Source of the DNA: Catellatospora sp. TT07R-123
GTDB lineage: Bacteria > Actinomycetota > Actinomycetes > Mycobacteriales > Micromonosporaceae
Reading direction: 5' to 3'
Assembly (NCBI RefSeq): GCF_018327705.1
Contig: NZ_BNEM01000002.1
Coordinates: 682,001 to 746,000 of the forward strand
DNA length: 64,000 bases
The translations under genes were made by a program, and so were the position numbers. The notes beneath the pieces were generated by a model. The model was not told where the DNA came from, did not search any database, and worked only from the letters and a program-made list of their open reading frames with translations. This document shows, in pieces, positions 1-9,205 of the stretch. The stretch's first letter is position 1, and each line of letters begins with the position of its first letter.

Positions 1-1
1 C

Positions 2-874
2 TCAGGCGTCGGCGGCGGCCTGGACGAGCGCCCGGATCAGCGGAGTCTCGTGCGCCGTGAGCCACACCAGCGCCCACTGGGCGGGCCGCGCGTCGCGGAT
101 CGGCACGTAGACGATGCCGGGCCAGGCATAGAAGCGGGCGGCGTCGTCGACCACCCCGCAGACGATGTCCCCACCCGCGACGAGGGCGATCTGCTCATGC
201 CAGTTCGACACCGCGGGGCCGCGGGCGATGGGGCGGCCCGACGGGGTGTGCCGGGGGTGGAACGTCTCCTCCATGGACTCGGGCACCGCGGTGCCGGTCA
301 GCACCGTGCAGTCACCGAGGTCCTCCCAGCACACCGACTCGCGTCCGGCCAGCGGGTGGCCGGCGCCGACCATGAGCATGACGTCGCAGCTATGGGTGAC
401 CGGGCCGACGGCGACGTCCGGCTCATGGACCGGCAGCCATACCAGCGCGACGTCCACCTCGCGGGCCCGCAGTTCGTCCAGCGGCGCGGTCGGCTGGATG
501 TCGCGGTGGCGGACCTCCACCGCCGGGTGGCGGGTCCGGTAGCGGTCGAGCAGGTCGGCGATCCGCCACGGCTGCGCACCCATGGCGCCCACCGTCAGTA
601 CTCCGTGCACCCCGCCCGTGTTGGCGGCGACGGCGCGCAGACCGTCCATGATCTGCCGGTATCCGGCAGAGAGTTCCTGGTAGAGATGCTTTCCCGTGGG
701 AGTCAGCCGCACGGTGCGGGTGGTGCGCTCGAACAGCGGCGCGCCGATGCGGCGCTCCTGCTTCTTGATCGCCTGACTGACCCGGGCCGGGGTCACCCGC
801 AGCCGCTCGGCGGTACGCCCGAAATGCAGCTCCTCGGCCAGGGTCAGGAAGATCTCGATATCCCGCAGTTCCAC
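2..874 (-). CDS. LysR-family transcriptional regulator
   Basis: 290-residue DNA-binding regulator. An N-terminal winged helix (about residues 1-60, beginning VELRDIEIFLTLAEELHFGR) is followed by a LysR substrate-binding domain with two alpha/beta lobes. The open frame runs further upstream, but the GTG at 872-874 is chosen because a GGGGGA ribosome site lies just before it and the LysR fold starts there; the extra upstream residues are low complexity. The stop lies at the very edge of the window, so its neighbour on that side is unknown. Its ligand cannot be told, and no divergent metabolic partner is visible. Confidence 0.9.
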   Translation of the reverse strand: MELRDIEIFLTLAEELHFGRTAERLRVTPARVSQAIKKQERRIGAPLFERTTRTVRLTPTGKHLYQELSAGYRQIMDGLRAVAANTGGVHGVLTVGAMGAQPWRIADLLDRYRTRHPAVEVRHRDIQPTAPLDELRAREVDVALVWLPVHEPDVAVGPVTHSCDVMLMVGAGHPLAGRESVCWEDLGDCTVLTGTAVPESMEETFHPRHTPSGRPIARGPAVSNWHEQIALVAGGDIVCGVVDDAARFYAWPGIVYVPIRDARPAQWALVWLTAHETPLIRALVQAAADA

Positions 875-1053
875 GCCGTCCCCCGCTCTGCTGGGCGCCA
901 GGTCGACGGAGTCTACCGATCTTGCCGTCGCCGTCCGGCCGCGATTCGCCAGACCCCCGTTGACCTGCTGTTCCGTCGCAGCAGTCAGACCCCTTATGGG
1001 TTCTGGCTCACTTTTCGTGAAATGGAAGGTGTCGGACGGGCGGGGCGGTTCGG

Positions 1054-1476
1054 TCACGCCGCCAGTCTGTGAAGCTCGGCGCGCAGGTTGCGGACCACCG
1101 CGAAGGCGGCGTCGGGATCGTTGGTCTCCTCCCACAGCTCGACCCATTCGGAGTCTGCGGCCAGGACCCGGTCCAGGGCGCGGACCGCCAGCGCGGGCAG
1201 ATCCACAGGCACTTCCAGACGGTTGCCGTCGGTCAGGAAGTCGGGAGCATACGACGACGCCAGCGCAACACCGCCGGGCAGTTGCGAGACGATGACGGCA
1301 GCGGCGGCGACAGCCCGCTCCCCCTCGCGGGAGTCCAGGAAACCGTTCTCCTCAGCTGCCTGCCGCAGAGTCTGGCGGATGACGCCGACGCGTTCGGCGG
1401 GATCGGCATCGTGCAGGTTGCCGCACCAGTCCGCGGCGCCGTCGTTGTCGAACGGGCCGATGTCCCAGGTCCCCAT
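1054..1476 (-). CDS. DUF4259 domain-containing protein
   Basis: 140-residue cytoplasmic protein. It opens with MGTWDIGPFDNDGAADWC, the signature of DUF4259 proteins (G-x-FxNDxAADW), and is complete for that family. The ATG has a GGAGG about 8 bases upstream. Function is unknown for the whole family; members are small, acidic and common in actinobacteria. It reads in the same direction as the LysR gene but about 180 bp separates them, so an operon is not implied. The family call is from recall of the motif. Confidence 0.82.
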   Translation of the reverse strand: MGTWDIGPFDNDGAADWCGNLHDADPAERVGVIRQTLRQAAEENGFLDSREGERAVAAAAVIVSQLPGGVALASSYAPDFLTDGNRLEVPVDLPALAVRALDRVLAADSEWVELWEETNDPDAAFAVVRNLRAELHRLAA

Positions 1477-1685
1477 GCCACGCCTCCGGGCTCGCGATGT
1501 TGCGCGACTTTAGCGCCCGGGTGCGACATCGTCGGCGCCTGCCACCGAGCACGGACCGCGGCAGAGTAGCGCGATCGTCACGGCTGGCATCACCATCCGG
1601 CACCGCGCGTGCTGCTTGAAATGACATGCCGGGGAGACCAACCCTCCGCTACGCTCGACGTCCGCTGACAACCCAGGGTGACGGC

Positions 1686-2441
1686 ATGGGCATCGATTAC
1701 AGCTTTCAGGTGTACGTGCACCGACGCGACGTCGGTCGCCTAATCACGGCGGTTGCGGCGTTGTGCTTCCGGCGGGAGACCGAGTGGACCACTGTGGCCC
1801 TGCCCGACGGTACGTCGGTGGTGCTCCCCGCCACCTGCCGCTTCGAGGCCGGCCGGACAGTTGACTTGACCGACGTGGTCGCGGGCCGCGACCGTGCGAG
1901 CTTCGACCTGTCGCTCTGCTTTCCGCAGGACGGTCCACTGCGTGCATACCGCGACGACGAGGCGGGTCATGTCGACGTCGCGTGCGCTTGGCCGGACGGC
2001 ACCACCCGGGTCCGCGTCGGCTACGTCTATCTCACGGTGTCCGACGGCTCGTCACTGCTGCCCGACCACTGGATCTTCGACTTCACACCGGCGACCAGCG
2101 GCCAAAGCCGGCTGTTCCTGTCGTCCCCGTCCGTCAGGCAGACCTTCGCGACGCTCGCGCTGTCCGTCGGCGGGCCGTTGTGCCTGATGGATGTCGAGGA
2201 ACGATTCAACATCGTGGTGACGGCACACGACCGGCAGATCTCCACGCAGGTCCCGGGACCGTGCCTGCTCTGGGACACATACGCCCCCGAAGACGAAGCG
2301 TACCGCGAGCTGCTGGCGCGGCTTGCCGGGCAGCCGCTGGCGACGACACCGGAATGGATCGTCGGCCCAGGCCACGCGGACTACGAGGCATTCCTCGACA
2401 GTCTCACCCGCAACTCGCAGGTCACCGGGGCGGTCCACTGA
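1686..2441 (+). CDS. Hypothetical protein, 251 residues
   Basis: Begins MGIDYSFQVYVHRRDVGRLI. No family recognised with certainty. Soluble, with no signal peptide or membrane segment. It is rich in beta-strand-like alternation and carries an acidic C-terminal third (PEDEAYRELLARLAG, then YEAFLDSLTRN). The start was placed at the inner ATG because the conserved-looking fold starts there and the upstream extension is arginine-rich. The opening resembles stand-alone actinobacterial proteins found near immunity-type genes, but this is only an impression. Coding is supported by codon bias along the whole frame. Confidence 0.7.
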   Translation: MGIDYSFQVYVHRRDVGRLITAVAALCFRRETEWTTVALPDGTSVVLPATCRFEAGRTVDLTDVVAGRDRASFDLSLCFPQDGPLRAYRDDEAGHVDVACAWPDGTTRVRVGYVYLTVSDGSSLLPDHWIFDFTPATSGQSRLFLSSPSVRQTFATLALSVGGPLCLMDVEERFNIVVTAHDRQISTQVPGPCLLWDTYAPEDEAYRELLARLAGQPLATTPEWIVGPGHADYEAFLDSLTRNSQVTGAVH

Positions 2442-2501
2442 ACGAAATCCCGGTGGATTCCGGGGCACCCGCCGCCGTCCGCCGGCGACTATCCTGCGGC
2501 G

Positions 2502-4115
2502 ATGCTCAAAGACTGGCGGGTGAACGCGCTGTGGCTCGTGTTCGGGACTGTGGCCGTGGTGTCGGGGGCGCTGGCTCTGCGCCGCCCTGAGTTCGACCGG
2601 CTCGCCGATCTGCATGTGTACGTCGGTGCGGTGCGGCAGGTGCAGTCGGGCCGTCCGCTGTACGAGTACGCCGCCGACAACGGCGACCCGTTCACGTACC
2701 CGCCGTTCGCGGCGCTGGTGCTCTGGCCGGTCGGGTGGTTGTCCGAGTCGGTGACGCGCGTGCTGTGGCTGGTGGCGGTCGTCGTGGCCGTCGTGGTGAT
2801 CGCCGTGGCGCTGGCGGCCCGTTGGGACCGCGCCGACCGGCGGCAACTGTTCGCCGGGGTCCTGGCCTGCGTGCTGATCGTCTCCGCGCCGGTGCAGAGC
2901 GATCTGCGGTTCGGCCAGATCAGCATCTTCGTCGTCGTACTGACGCTGCTCGACGCGCTCGAGATCACCCCCGCCCGCTGGCGCGGCGTGCTCGTCGGCC
3001 TGGCCGCCGCGATCAAGCTCACGCCCCTGCTGTTCGTGGTGTTCTTCCTGCTCGCCGGACGCCGCCGGGATGCGCTGCGGGCCGCTGCGGCGTTCGCCGG
3101 GTGCGCCGTCGTGGCGGCGGTCGCGCTGCCCGCAGACAGCCTGCGGTTCTGGACCACGTCGCTGTTCAGCACCTCGCGGGTCGGTGACATGGCGTCGCTG
3201 GGTAACCAGTCGCTGCACGCCATCCTCGGCCGGGCCGGCATCGGCCCCGAGTACCGCCCCGTGGTGTGGCTCGTGCTCGTCGCCGTGATCTGTGCCCTGG
3301 CCCTGTGGCGGGCTCGCGGTCTGGCCACCGAGGGCCGCCGGGCACATGCCGCGGTGCTGGTCGGCTGCGCCACCATCGCCGCGTGCCCCGTGTCCTGGAC
3401 CCACCATCAGGTGTGGACGGTGCTCGCCGGAATGCTGCTGGTCGCCTCAGCCGGCTCGGCCCGGCGGGCCGCGGGCGCATTCCTGCTGGTCATCATGACG
3501 CTGTCGGTGAGCAACCTGGCCATCGAATCGGCGACCACACCCGGCCTGCAGTTCGTGTTCAGCAACATCCGCGGTATCAGCGTCGCGGTGATCTGCTGCG
3601 TCGGCCTCGGCGGCGCCCTGACCGCTCGCAAGGCTGCCCGGGAGAACGCCGTCACGCCCGGGGCGAGGTCGGTGTGGGCACGCGGCCTGGCCTCCGCCGC
3701 AGCCGGCGTCGCGGTGTTCGCGCTGCTGCCGCTGCCCCCGAGCGTCGACCCCGGCCTGCGGCTCGACGACTTGGACCAGACCCGGCAGGTCTTCTCCCAG
3801 ATGTCCGTCTGCTGGGGCGACAGTGCCGGCGGGTGCAGCCGGGACGGCACGCAAGGTGGGCTGTTCCTTCTCAACTACGAGGTCGGGTCAGACGGGGAGC
3901 GGGCCAGCGTCGACGGGTGGGTCAGCCCCCGGGTCGCCCGGCTGGCGATGCGCACCGCCCCCGGCGCGCCGCTGCACTTCGTGCCGATCTGGGACCTCGG
4001 CGGCGGGGAGCGGGTGTTCAGCTTCTCCGGCACCAACCTCTACTACGCCCAGTTCCTCGCATTCGACGCCGACGGAAGACTGATCGAGAATCCGCCCCGG
4101 GACCTGTGGAAGTAG
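2502..4115 (+). CDS. GT87-family polyprenol-phosphate-mannose mannosyltransferase
   Basis: 537-residue polytopic membrane protein of the DUF2029/GT87 family. These enzymes use polyprenyl-phosphate-mannose to add alpha-1,2-mannose to lipoglycans or glycolipids on the outer face of the membrane. About ten hydrophobic helices are visible between residues 8 and 395. After the first helix is the extracytoplasmic loop RLADLHVYVGAVRQVQSGRP followed by DPFTYPP, where the GT-C catalytic Asp (DLHVY) and YPP motif sit. The last 130 residues are an unusual soluble extracytoplasmic tail containing two cysteines (SVCWGDSAGGCS) that could pair. Acceptor unknown; it stands alone on its strand. Confidence 0.83.
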   Translation: MLKDWRVNALWLVFGTVAVVSGALALRRPEFDRLADLHVYVGAVRQVQSGRPLYEYAADNGDPFTYPPFAALVLWPVGWLSESVTRVLWLVAVVVAVVVIAVALAARWDRADRRQLFAGVLACVLIVSAPVQSDLRFGQISIFVVVLTLLDALEITPARWRGVLVGLAAAIKLTPLLFVVFFLLAGRRRDALRAAAAFAGCAVVAAVALPADSLRFWTTSLFSTSRVGDMASLGNQSLHAILGRAGIGPEYRPVVWLVLVAVICALALWRARGLATEGRRAHAAVLVGCATIAACPVSWTHHQVWTVLAGMLLVASAGSARRAAGAFLLVIMTLSVSNLAIESATTPGLQFVFSNIRGISVAVICCVGLGGALTARKAARENAVTPGARSVWARGLASAAAGVAVFALLPLPPSVDPGLRLDDLDQTRQVFSQMSVCWGDSAGGCSRDGTQGGLFLLNYEVGSDGERASVDGWVSPRVARLAMRTAPGAPLHFVPIWDLGGGERVFSFSGTNLYYAQFLAFDADGRLIENPPRDLWK

Positions 4116-4226
4116 CAGAGACCACTCAGGTGAGCCCGAGACACCAGGTGGGCAGTCCTACGCGACTCTCCATGGACTTGACCCGCGGCCTGCCGGCCCT
4201 GGAGACGTGGATGATCAAATGTGGCC

Positions 4227-4745
4227 ATGACAGCTCTCTCGTGGCGTGACGGGGTCCAGGAACTGCGCAGACTGGTTACGGCGGAAGGTGGCGACCCGGA
4301 TCGCATCCAGGACGTGAACCTTGCCTGGCGCGCTTTCCGGGCGTTCCTCGCGATCCCGCTGGATGGCCTCTTCGACCGCTGGGGGAACGACGTAGAGGCG
4401 GACACGCTGGTCGTAGAGTTCGGCGTCGCCGAATGGCCGGACGGTCCGCCGGCGTTGTTGCTCGCTCGGCGTTTCGCCATCCCTGCCGTCGAATGGCGCG
4501 CCGGAGTGCCGGGTGAACCGTCAGATGCAGAGGATGACATCGATCTCCACCTCGCGGATACCGTACAGATCGAGATGGAGATGACGTTCCCTCACGGTAC
4601 CTGTGTTGAGGCCGACGAATATTGGACAGCAATGGGCAGCGGCGAATTCGACACGGCAGATCTCGTCGAGGCCGGGAACCTCATGACCGGGCTCCAGCTC
4701 GGCAGGCCGATGACCAGCAAGATAGCCCTGGCCAACTGCAACTGA
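4227..4745 (+). CDS. Hypothetical protein, 172 residues
   Basis: Begins MTALSWRDGVQELRRLVTAE. Acidic soluble protein with no recognised domain. It has a Trp-rich N-terminal half and a central acidic patch (EPSDAEDDIDLHL). Codon use matches the chromosome. A GTG two codons upstream is an alternative start; neither has a clear ribosome site. It sits alone between the mannosyltransferase and the convergent kinase gene. Confidence 0.65.
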   Translation: MTALSWRDGVQELRRLVTAEGGDPDRIQDVNLAWRAFRAFLAIPLDGLFDRWGNDVEADTLVVEFGVAEWPDGPPALLLARRFAIPAVEWRAGVPGEPSDAEDDIDLHLADTVQIEMEMTFPHGTCVEADEYWTAMGSGEFDTADLVEAGNLMTGLQLGRPMTSKIALANCN

Positions 4746-4825
4746 TGAGCCATTGACGATCTACACCCGCCGGGCCGTCACGTCCACCTGCGACGGACAT
4801 GATCCGCGAGACAGAACCTTGCCGT

Positions 4826-5698
4826 CTATCTTCGGCGGAAGGGAGCGATGAGGCGGCGAACGAAGGCGGCGGCACCCCAGTCATCGTCGCCGTGGGCGAT
4901 GGTGCTGAGCACCTCGCGCAGGAACATCAGCTCCATGCGGTCGCGCCAGCCGTCGTGCAACGGCGCGACCTCGGCGTATGCGTCGAAGAAGCGCTCCTTG
5001 CCCGGCTCTGCCGGCGAGCACCACAGCATTCCCAAGTCCACCTCCGGCCATGTGTATGACACCGCCGGGTCCACCAGCACGGGAGTGCCGTCATGATCGG
5101 CGAGTAGGTTTCCGCTCCACAGGTCCCCGTGGGTGAGTGTCGGCGGCTGGGGCGGCACCAGTTCGGGCAGCGCTTCGCACAGGTGCTCCAGCGCTTGGCG
5201 TTCCGCCTTGTCGAACGCCGCCACCACGTGGGGTTCAGGCAGCCAGCGCAGAATACGGCGCTGCGCGAAGAACCTGTGCCCGTCGTCGTGCCAGGTGTTG
5301 TCCTGCCGCATTCGGCCCAGCCAGCCGTCGCGATGCCAGCCGAAACGTGGGCCGATCGCCGTGGTGTGCATGTCCGCGATCATCCGGCCGAGCGCCTCCC
5401 AGTATTCGGCGCCTCCGCCACGAGGACGCACCGCCGCCAGCACCAGCACTTCCGGTGCGGCTATCAGTACCTCCGGCGTCGCGGCTCCGCCGAGTTCCCG
5501 CAGCGCGCGCAAGCCCTCGGCTTCCGCCTCGAACAGACCGTCGAGCGGCACGGCGAGCGTCTTCGCGAACACCTGCCGCCCGTCATCGAGGGTCACCACA
5601 CCTGCGGTGGCGATGACACCGCCCCTGGCCGGCACGACCGCTCGAACCGGAAGGCCCAACGCAGCCAACCTCCTGCGCAGCAGCTCCTGCTCTGTCAC
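4826..5698 (-). CDS. Fructosamine kinase / aminoglycoside-phosphotransferase-fold protein
   Basis: 290-residue fructosamine/ketosamine-3-kinase family protein, expected to phosphorylate the sugar part of glycated amines so that it is released (family knowledge). Visible landmarks are an ATP-site lysine region (GRQVFAKTL), the catalytic-loop motif THGDLWSGNLL with Asp and Asn, and the metal-binding segment LVDPAVSYTWPEVDLGML. Length matches bacterial members. The start is a GTG. Transcription is convergent with the preceding hypothetical gene and no partner is obvious. Substrate not provable from sequence. Confidence 0.86.
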   Translation of the reverse strand: MTEQELLRRRLAALGLPVRAVVPARGGVIATAGVVTLDDGRQVFAKTLAVPLDGLFEAEAEGLRALRELGGAATPEVLIAAPEVLVLAAVRPRGGGAEYWEALGRMIADMHTTAIGPRFGWHRDGWLGRMRQDNTWHDDGHRFFAQRRILRWLPEPHVVAAFDKAERQALEHLCEALPELVPPQPPTLTHGDLWSGNLLADHDGTPVLVDPAVSYTWPEVDLGMLWCSPAEPGKERFFDAYAEVAPLHDGWRDRMELMFLREVLSTIAHGDDDWGAAAFVRRLIAPFRRR

Positions 5699-5881
5699 TG
5701 CGGCCTGCCAGACATGGGCTCATCGGATCGCGACCCGAGCGGCCCGATGAACGGCGGACACGGGATGGAGCAGGGCCTGCCGGAGACCCGGACGCGAGAC
5801 GGCCGGTAGATAAGAGGATCTATAAAGCAAGATGTCCGATCGCTTTGTGCCAGGATCTGTACGCAGGGAAGGGAGCAGCAC

Positions 5882-6172
5882 ATGTATGCGACGGTACGTC
5901 GTTATGAAGGTGTGGCCGACCCTCGCGAGGCAGGACGGCGCGTGCAGGAGGGGTTCGTCCCGATCATCCGCGCGGTTCCGGGCCTGCTGGCCTACTACTG
6001 GGTCGACGCCGGGAACGGCGTGATGGTGTCGACGAGCGTCTTCGAGAGCCGGGCCGGCGCGGAGGAGTCGAACGCGAGGGCCGCGGACTGGGTGAAGGAC
6101 AACCTGGCGTCGCTGCTGCCGAACCCGCCCCAGATCGCGGCGGGTGAGGTCGTCGCCCACTGGATGCCGTAG
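5882..6172 (+). CDS. Small dimeric alpha/beta-barrel (ABM-like) protein
   Basis: 96 residues, MYATVRRYEGVADPREAGRR onward. The pattern beta, helix, beta (VPGLLAYYWVDAGNG), beta (VMVSTSVFES), helix matches half-barrel monomers of the antibiotic-biosynthesis-monooxygenase superfamily, which dimerise. No catalytic residue can be named; some members degrade heme or oxidise quinols, many are uncharacterised. GGAAGGGAG lies just upstream of the ATG. Monocistronic. Confidence 0.75.
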   Translation: MYATVRRYEGVADPREAGRRVQEGFVPIIRAVPGLLAYYWVDAGNGVMVSTSVFESRAGAEESNARAADWVKDNLASLLPNPPQIAAGEVVAHWMP

Positions 6173-6187
6173 CCGGCCCTGGGCGGC

Positions 6188-6230
6188 GCTGACCGGCACC
6201 GGACTCGCGTACCGCCCGGTGCCGATCAGC
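6188..6230. terminator. Bidirectional hairpin terminator
   Basis: Fifteen-base inverted repeat with a single mismatch (arms 6188-6202 and 6216-6230, centred on CCGGCACCGG/CCGGTGCCG). It lies exactly between two convergent genes, followed by a short T run on the plus strand. Confidence 0.7.
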
Positions 6231-6244
6231 GTTTGCTGCCTGGG

Positions 6245-7504
6245 TCAGCAGCCGATGCGGGTGGAGCCCCAGGCGATGTCGTCGAACCAGAGGCGGTCGG
6301 CGCCGACGCCGTAGCTCTCCCAGCCCAGCCGCAGGTCGGTCAGGTTCGGCCGCCAGTTGGCCCGGGTGAGCCACTGCCGGTCCACGTCGGCGGTGGGTAC
6401 GCCGTCGACGCGCAGGCCCGTCACCTCGCTGCCGTCGGTCCAGGTCTGCACCTGCCCGGCGGGGCCGTCGACGCGGATCTCCATGCACACCCAGCGGTCG
6501 ACCGGCAGCGGGCGGCTCTGCGCCACCCCGGCCGGGCTCTGCTCGGGCAGTGTCGCGTCGTCGGACTGGCGGTTCCACTGCAGTGCCGCGTTCTGGCCGC
6601 CCACGCGCAGGTCGCGGTTGCCGTCGGCGGCGTCGCGCATGGCCAGGAAGGTGACGTGCGACGCGGGCAGCGCGGTGGTGTGCCGGACGTAGAACCGGCC
6701 GAACCATACCCCGTTGAGCGGGTTGAAGTTGCGCGTCGACTTCAGGAACACGTGGTTGCAGTACCCTTCGGCGCCGTCGACCCGGATCGAGCGCGTGCCG
6801 GTGCGGGCCACGGTGCTGTCGACCACGGCGGTGCCGGTGCCCTGGCAGTCGGGGTAGGCCAGTGTCCACGCCCCGGACGGGACGGTGCCGGTCTGGTCCT
6901 CGAACCCGTCGCACCACAGCGCACCGGTGCAGCCGGACGGCGGCGGCCCGGACGGCGACGGGCTCGCCGACGGGCTGGGCGAGCTGCTCGGCGACGGTGA
7001 GGCGCTGCGTGACGGGCTCGCCGACGGGCTCGGTGAGCTGCTACGCGACGGGCTGGGTGAGGCCTGGCTGGCCGACGGGGACGGGCTGGTGCCGCAGGGT
7101 GCCCCGTTGACGGTGAACGCGGTCGGGGCGGTGTTGTTCGCGGTCCAGGTGCCCTGCATGCCGAACTCCAGGGACGCCCCGGGCGCGAGGTCGGCGTTGT
7201 AGGCGAGGCTGGCGGCGGTGACGGCGGTACCGGACTGGGTGACGGTGGCGTTCCAGGCGTTGGTGATCTTCTGGTCGCCGGGCCAGGTCCAGCCGATGGT
7301 CCAGCCGTGGATGGCGGCGTCGCCGGCGGTGAGTTTGACGTATCCGACGAAGCCGCCGGTCCACTGGTCGGCGCGGTAGCTGACCTGGCAGGCGGCGGCC
7401 GCGCTGGCGGCGGGTGCGGCGGCGACGACCGCGCCGACGCCCGCGGCGGTGACGGTGGCGAGGATCGCGGCGGCGGACGCGCGCCATCGTGCGGACAGGT
7501 GCAT
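6245..7504 (-). CDS. Secreted CBM2 protein with C-terminal Cip1-like domain
   Basis: 419 residues. Signal peptide about 1-37 ending in APAASAAA; family-2 cellulose-binding module 39-137 bounded by Cys39 and Cys137 with the usual surface Trp residues; Ser/Pro-rich linker 138-190; C-terminal beta-sandwich 191-419 (GALWCDGFEDQTG onward) resembling Cip1, the cellulose-induced protein of Trichoderma, and polysaccharide-lyase-like folds seen in Streptomyces CBM2 proteins. Expected role: binding to and possibly cutting plant-wall polysaccharide outside the cell. The catalytic activity is uncertain; Cip1 itself was long inactive in assays. Its CBM2 is the same family as that of the endoglucanase 3 kb away. 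Confidence 0.82.
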   Translation of the reverse strand: MHLSARWRASAAAILATVTAAGVGAVVAAAPAASAAAACQVSYRADQWTGGFVGYVKLTAGDAAIHGWTIGWTWPGDQKITNAWNATVTQSGTAVTAASLAYNADLAPGASLEFGMQGTWTANNTAPTAFTVNGAPCGTSPSPSASQASPSPSRSSSPSPSASPSRSASPSPSSSPSPSASPSPSGPPPSGCTGALWCDGFEDQTGTVPSGAWTLAYPDCQGTGTAVVDSTVARTGTRSIRVDGAEGYCNHVFLKSTRNFNPLNGVWFGRFYVRHTTALPASHVTFLAMRDAADGNRDLRVGGQNAALQWNRQSDDATLPEQSPAGVAQSRPLPVDRWVCMEIRVDGPAGQVQTWTDGSEVTGLRVDGVPTADVDRQWLTRANWRPNLTDLRLGWESYGVGADRLWFDDIAWGSTRIGC

Positions 7505-7734
7505 GGGTGGTCCTTCCGGGAGGCCGCGCGGCCGTGGCCGCGGCGGCGGGGTGCGCTCGTGGACCAGCCGGCGCCCGGTGCGCGGCTGGGGCGGAACAGC
7601 CCCGGCTCCCGGATCCGTCTCGCCGCACCCGCAGCGAGCAGACCTGATGGATGAGTGTAAATGTCACTACGCGCGGCGTCCAGCGATGCTTTATCCACTT
7701 TCGCGTGATCAGGGCCACTGGTTAGGGTTCGGGC

Positions 7735-8523
7735 ATGACGACGCAGCGTGATCGGCGGCAGGTGTTCGGCGAGGTCGCCGAGGCCTATGACGATGTACGG
7801 CCGGGCTATCCGGCGCAGGTGCTCGACCTGATCGTGGCGTACGCGGGGCGGGTGCCCGCGGCGGTGGTGGAGTCGGGGGCCGGGACGGGTAAGGGCACGG
7901 CGCTGCTGCGTACCCTCGGCGTGCCTTTGACCTGTGTGGAGCCCGACCCGGCGATGGCCGCGGTGCTGGCGCGGCGCTTCGCCGACGACGACCTGGTGTC
8001 GGTGGTGGTCAGCCGGTTCGAGGACTGGACGCCGCCGCCGGGCGGGGTGGAGCTGCTGGCCAGCGCGCAGGCGTGGCACTGGGTCGACCCTGCCGCGCGC
8101 ACCGGCCTGGCCGCCGCCGCGCTGGCGCCCGGCGGGGTGTTCGCGGTGTTCGGCCACGAGTTCGGGTTCGCCGACGACGGGCTGCGCGAGGCCATGGACG
8201 ACGTGTACGAGCGGGTCGCGCCCGAGATCTCCGACCGGGTGGACCGGGCGCACCACGTGCAGCCCGCGGACTCGTTCGACCCCGACGAGCTGAGCGGCGG
8301 CGGCCTGTTCGGCGACGTCCGGATGGAGGAGGTCGTCACGGTGCTGCCGTACGGGACGTCGCGCTACCTCACCCTGCTGACGACGTTCTCCCGGCACCGG
8401 CTGCTGCCCGAGCCCAGGCGCGCCGCGCTGCACAGGGCGCTGGCCGAGGTCATCGACGCCCGCGGCGGGGTGGTGGAGCAGAAGCTGACCACCGTCGTGT
8501 GCCTGACCCGTCGGATCGGCTGA
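7735..8523 (+). CDS. Class I SAM-dependent methyltransferase
   Basis: 262 residues, Rossmann-type methyltransferase of the Methyltransf_11/25 group. The SAM-binding motif I is VVESGAGTGKGTALL, followed by the acidic strand-2 end VEPDPAM and the post-motif ASAQAWHWVDP that is typical of this subgroup. Substrate unknown; the family is broad. It begins with an ATG and runs up to the left edge of the IS607 element. The intergenic space upstream (7505-7734) must carry its promoter and that of the divergent CBM2 gene. Confidence 0.88.
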   Translation: MTTQRDRRQVFGEVAEAYDDVRPGYPAQVLDLIVAYAGRVPAAVVESGAGTGKGTALLRTLGVPLTCVEPDPAMAAVLARRFADDDLVSVVVSRFEDWTPPPGGVELLASAQAWHWVDPAARTGLAAAALAPGGVFAVFGHEFGFADDGLREAMDDVYERVAPEISDRVDRAHHVQPADSFDPDELSGGGLFGDVRMEEVVTVLPYGTSRYLTLLTTFSRHRLLPEPRRAALHRALAEVIDARGGVVEQKLTTVVCLTRRIG

Positions 8524-8594
8524 ATCCGACGGGACATTCCCGGAGGCCGACACAAGCTTGATTTCTTCACTACTCCTATCTAAAGTTGTTCATC

Positions 8595-9203
8595 GTGGCT
8601 AGGGTTTACCGGATTTCGGAGTTCGCGGAGCGTATCGGCCGTTCCGCGAGCACCGTGCGCCGGTGGGAGGCGGAAGGCCGGATCGCGGCTCGGCGCACCT
8701 CCACCGGGCAGCGATACTTCGACGAATCCGACGTCCTTGCCGTACTCGCCCCGGGCTTCGCACGAGACGACCGTAAAGTGATCGTCTACTGCCGGGTGTC
8801 GTCCGCCGGTCAGCGCGAGGATCTGGCGTCGCAGCGCGCCGCGATGGAGATGTTCTGCTTGGCCCGGGGGCTGGCTGTTGACGAGTGGGTCAGCGAGATC
8901 GGCGGTGGCATGGACCTGTTGCGGCCGAAGCTGATCGACATCATGAGCCGCGTCAAGGCCGGGCAGGTGTCTACGCTGGTCGTGGCCCACGAGGACCGGC
9001 TGGCCCGGTTCGGCTTCGACTATCTGGCCCACGAGGCCGAAGCCGCCGGATGTGAGGTGCTGGTGGCCAATCAGGAGTCGCTGTCCCCGCAGGAGGAGAT
9101 GGTCGCCGATCTGCTCGCGATCGTGCACACCTTCTCATATCGGCTGGACGGGCTGCACCGATACGCGAAGTCGATGAAGACCGATGACCTGATCGGAAGG
9201 TAA
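8595..9203 (+). CDS. tnpA: IS607-family serine transposase TnpA
   Basis: About 202 residues. An N-terminal MerR-like helix-turn-helix (YRISEFAERIGRSASTVRRW) is followed by a small serine-recombinase catalytic domain, the order that is reversed relative to resolvases and diagnostic of IS607. The catalytic serine lies in YCRVSSAGQREDL, and HEDRLARFGF carries the active-site arginine. The GTG at 8595 gives the usual MARVYRISEF start; a TTG three codons upstream is possible. It is separated from tnpB by two bases, so they are co-translated. Confidence 0.93.
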   Translation: MARVYRISEFAERIGRSASTVRRWEAEGRIAARRTSTGQRYFDESDVLAVLAPGFARDDRKVIVYCRVSSAGQREDLASQRAAMEMFCLARGLAVDEWVSEIGGGMDLLRPKLIDIMSRVKAGQVSTLVVAHEDRLARFGFDYLAHEAEAAGCEVLVANQESLSPQEEMVADLLAIVHTFSYRLDGLHRYAKSMKTDDLIGR

Positions 9204-9205
9204 AC

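Noticed and set aside
50-1072. Long plus-strand frame antisense to the LysR gene
   Set aside because: Arg/Ala/Gly-rich composition typical of a shadow frame; the minus strand carries clear LysR motifs.
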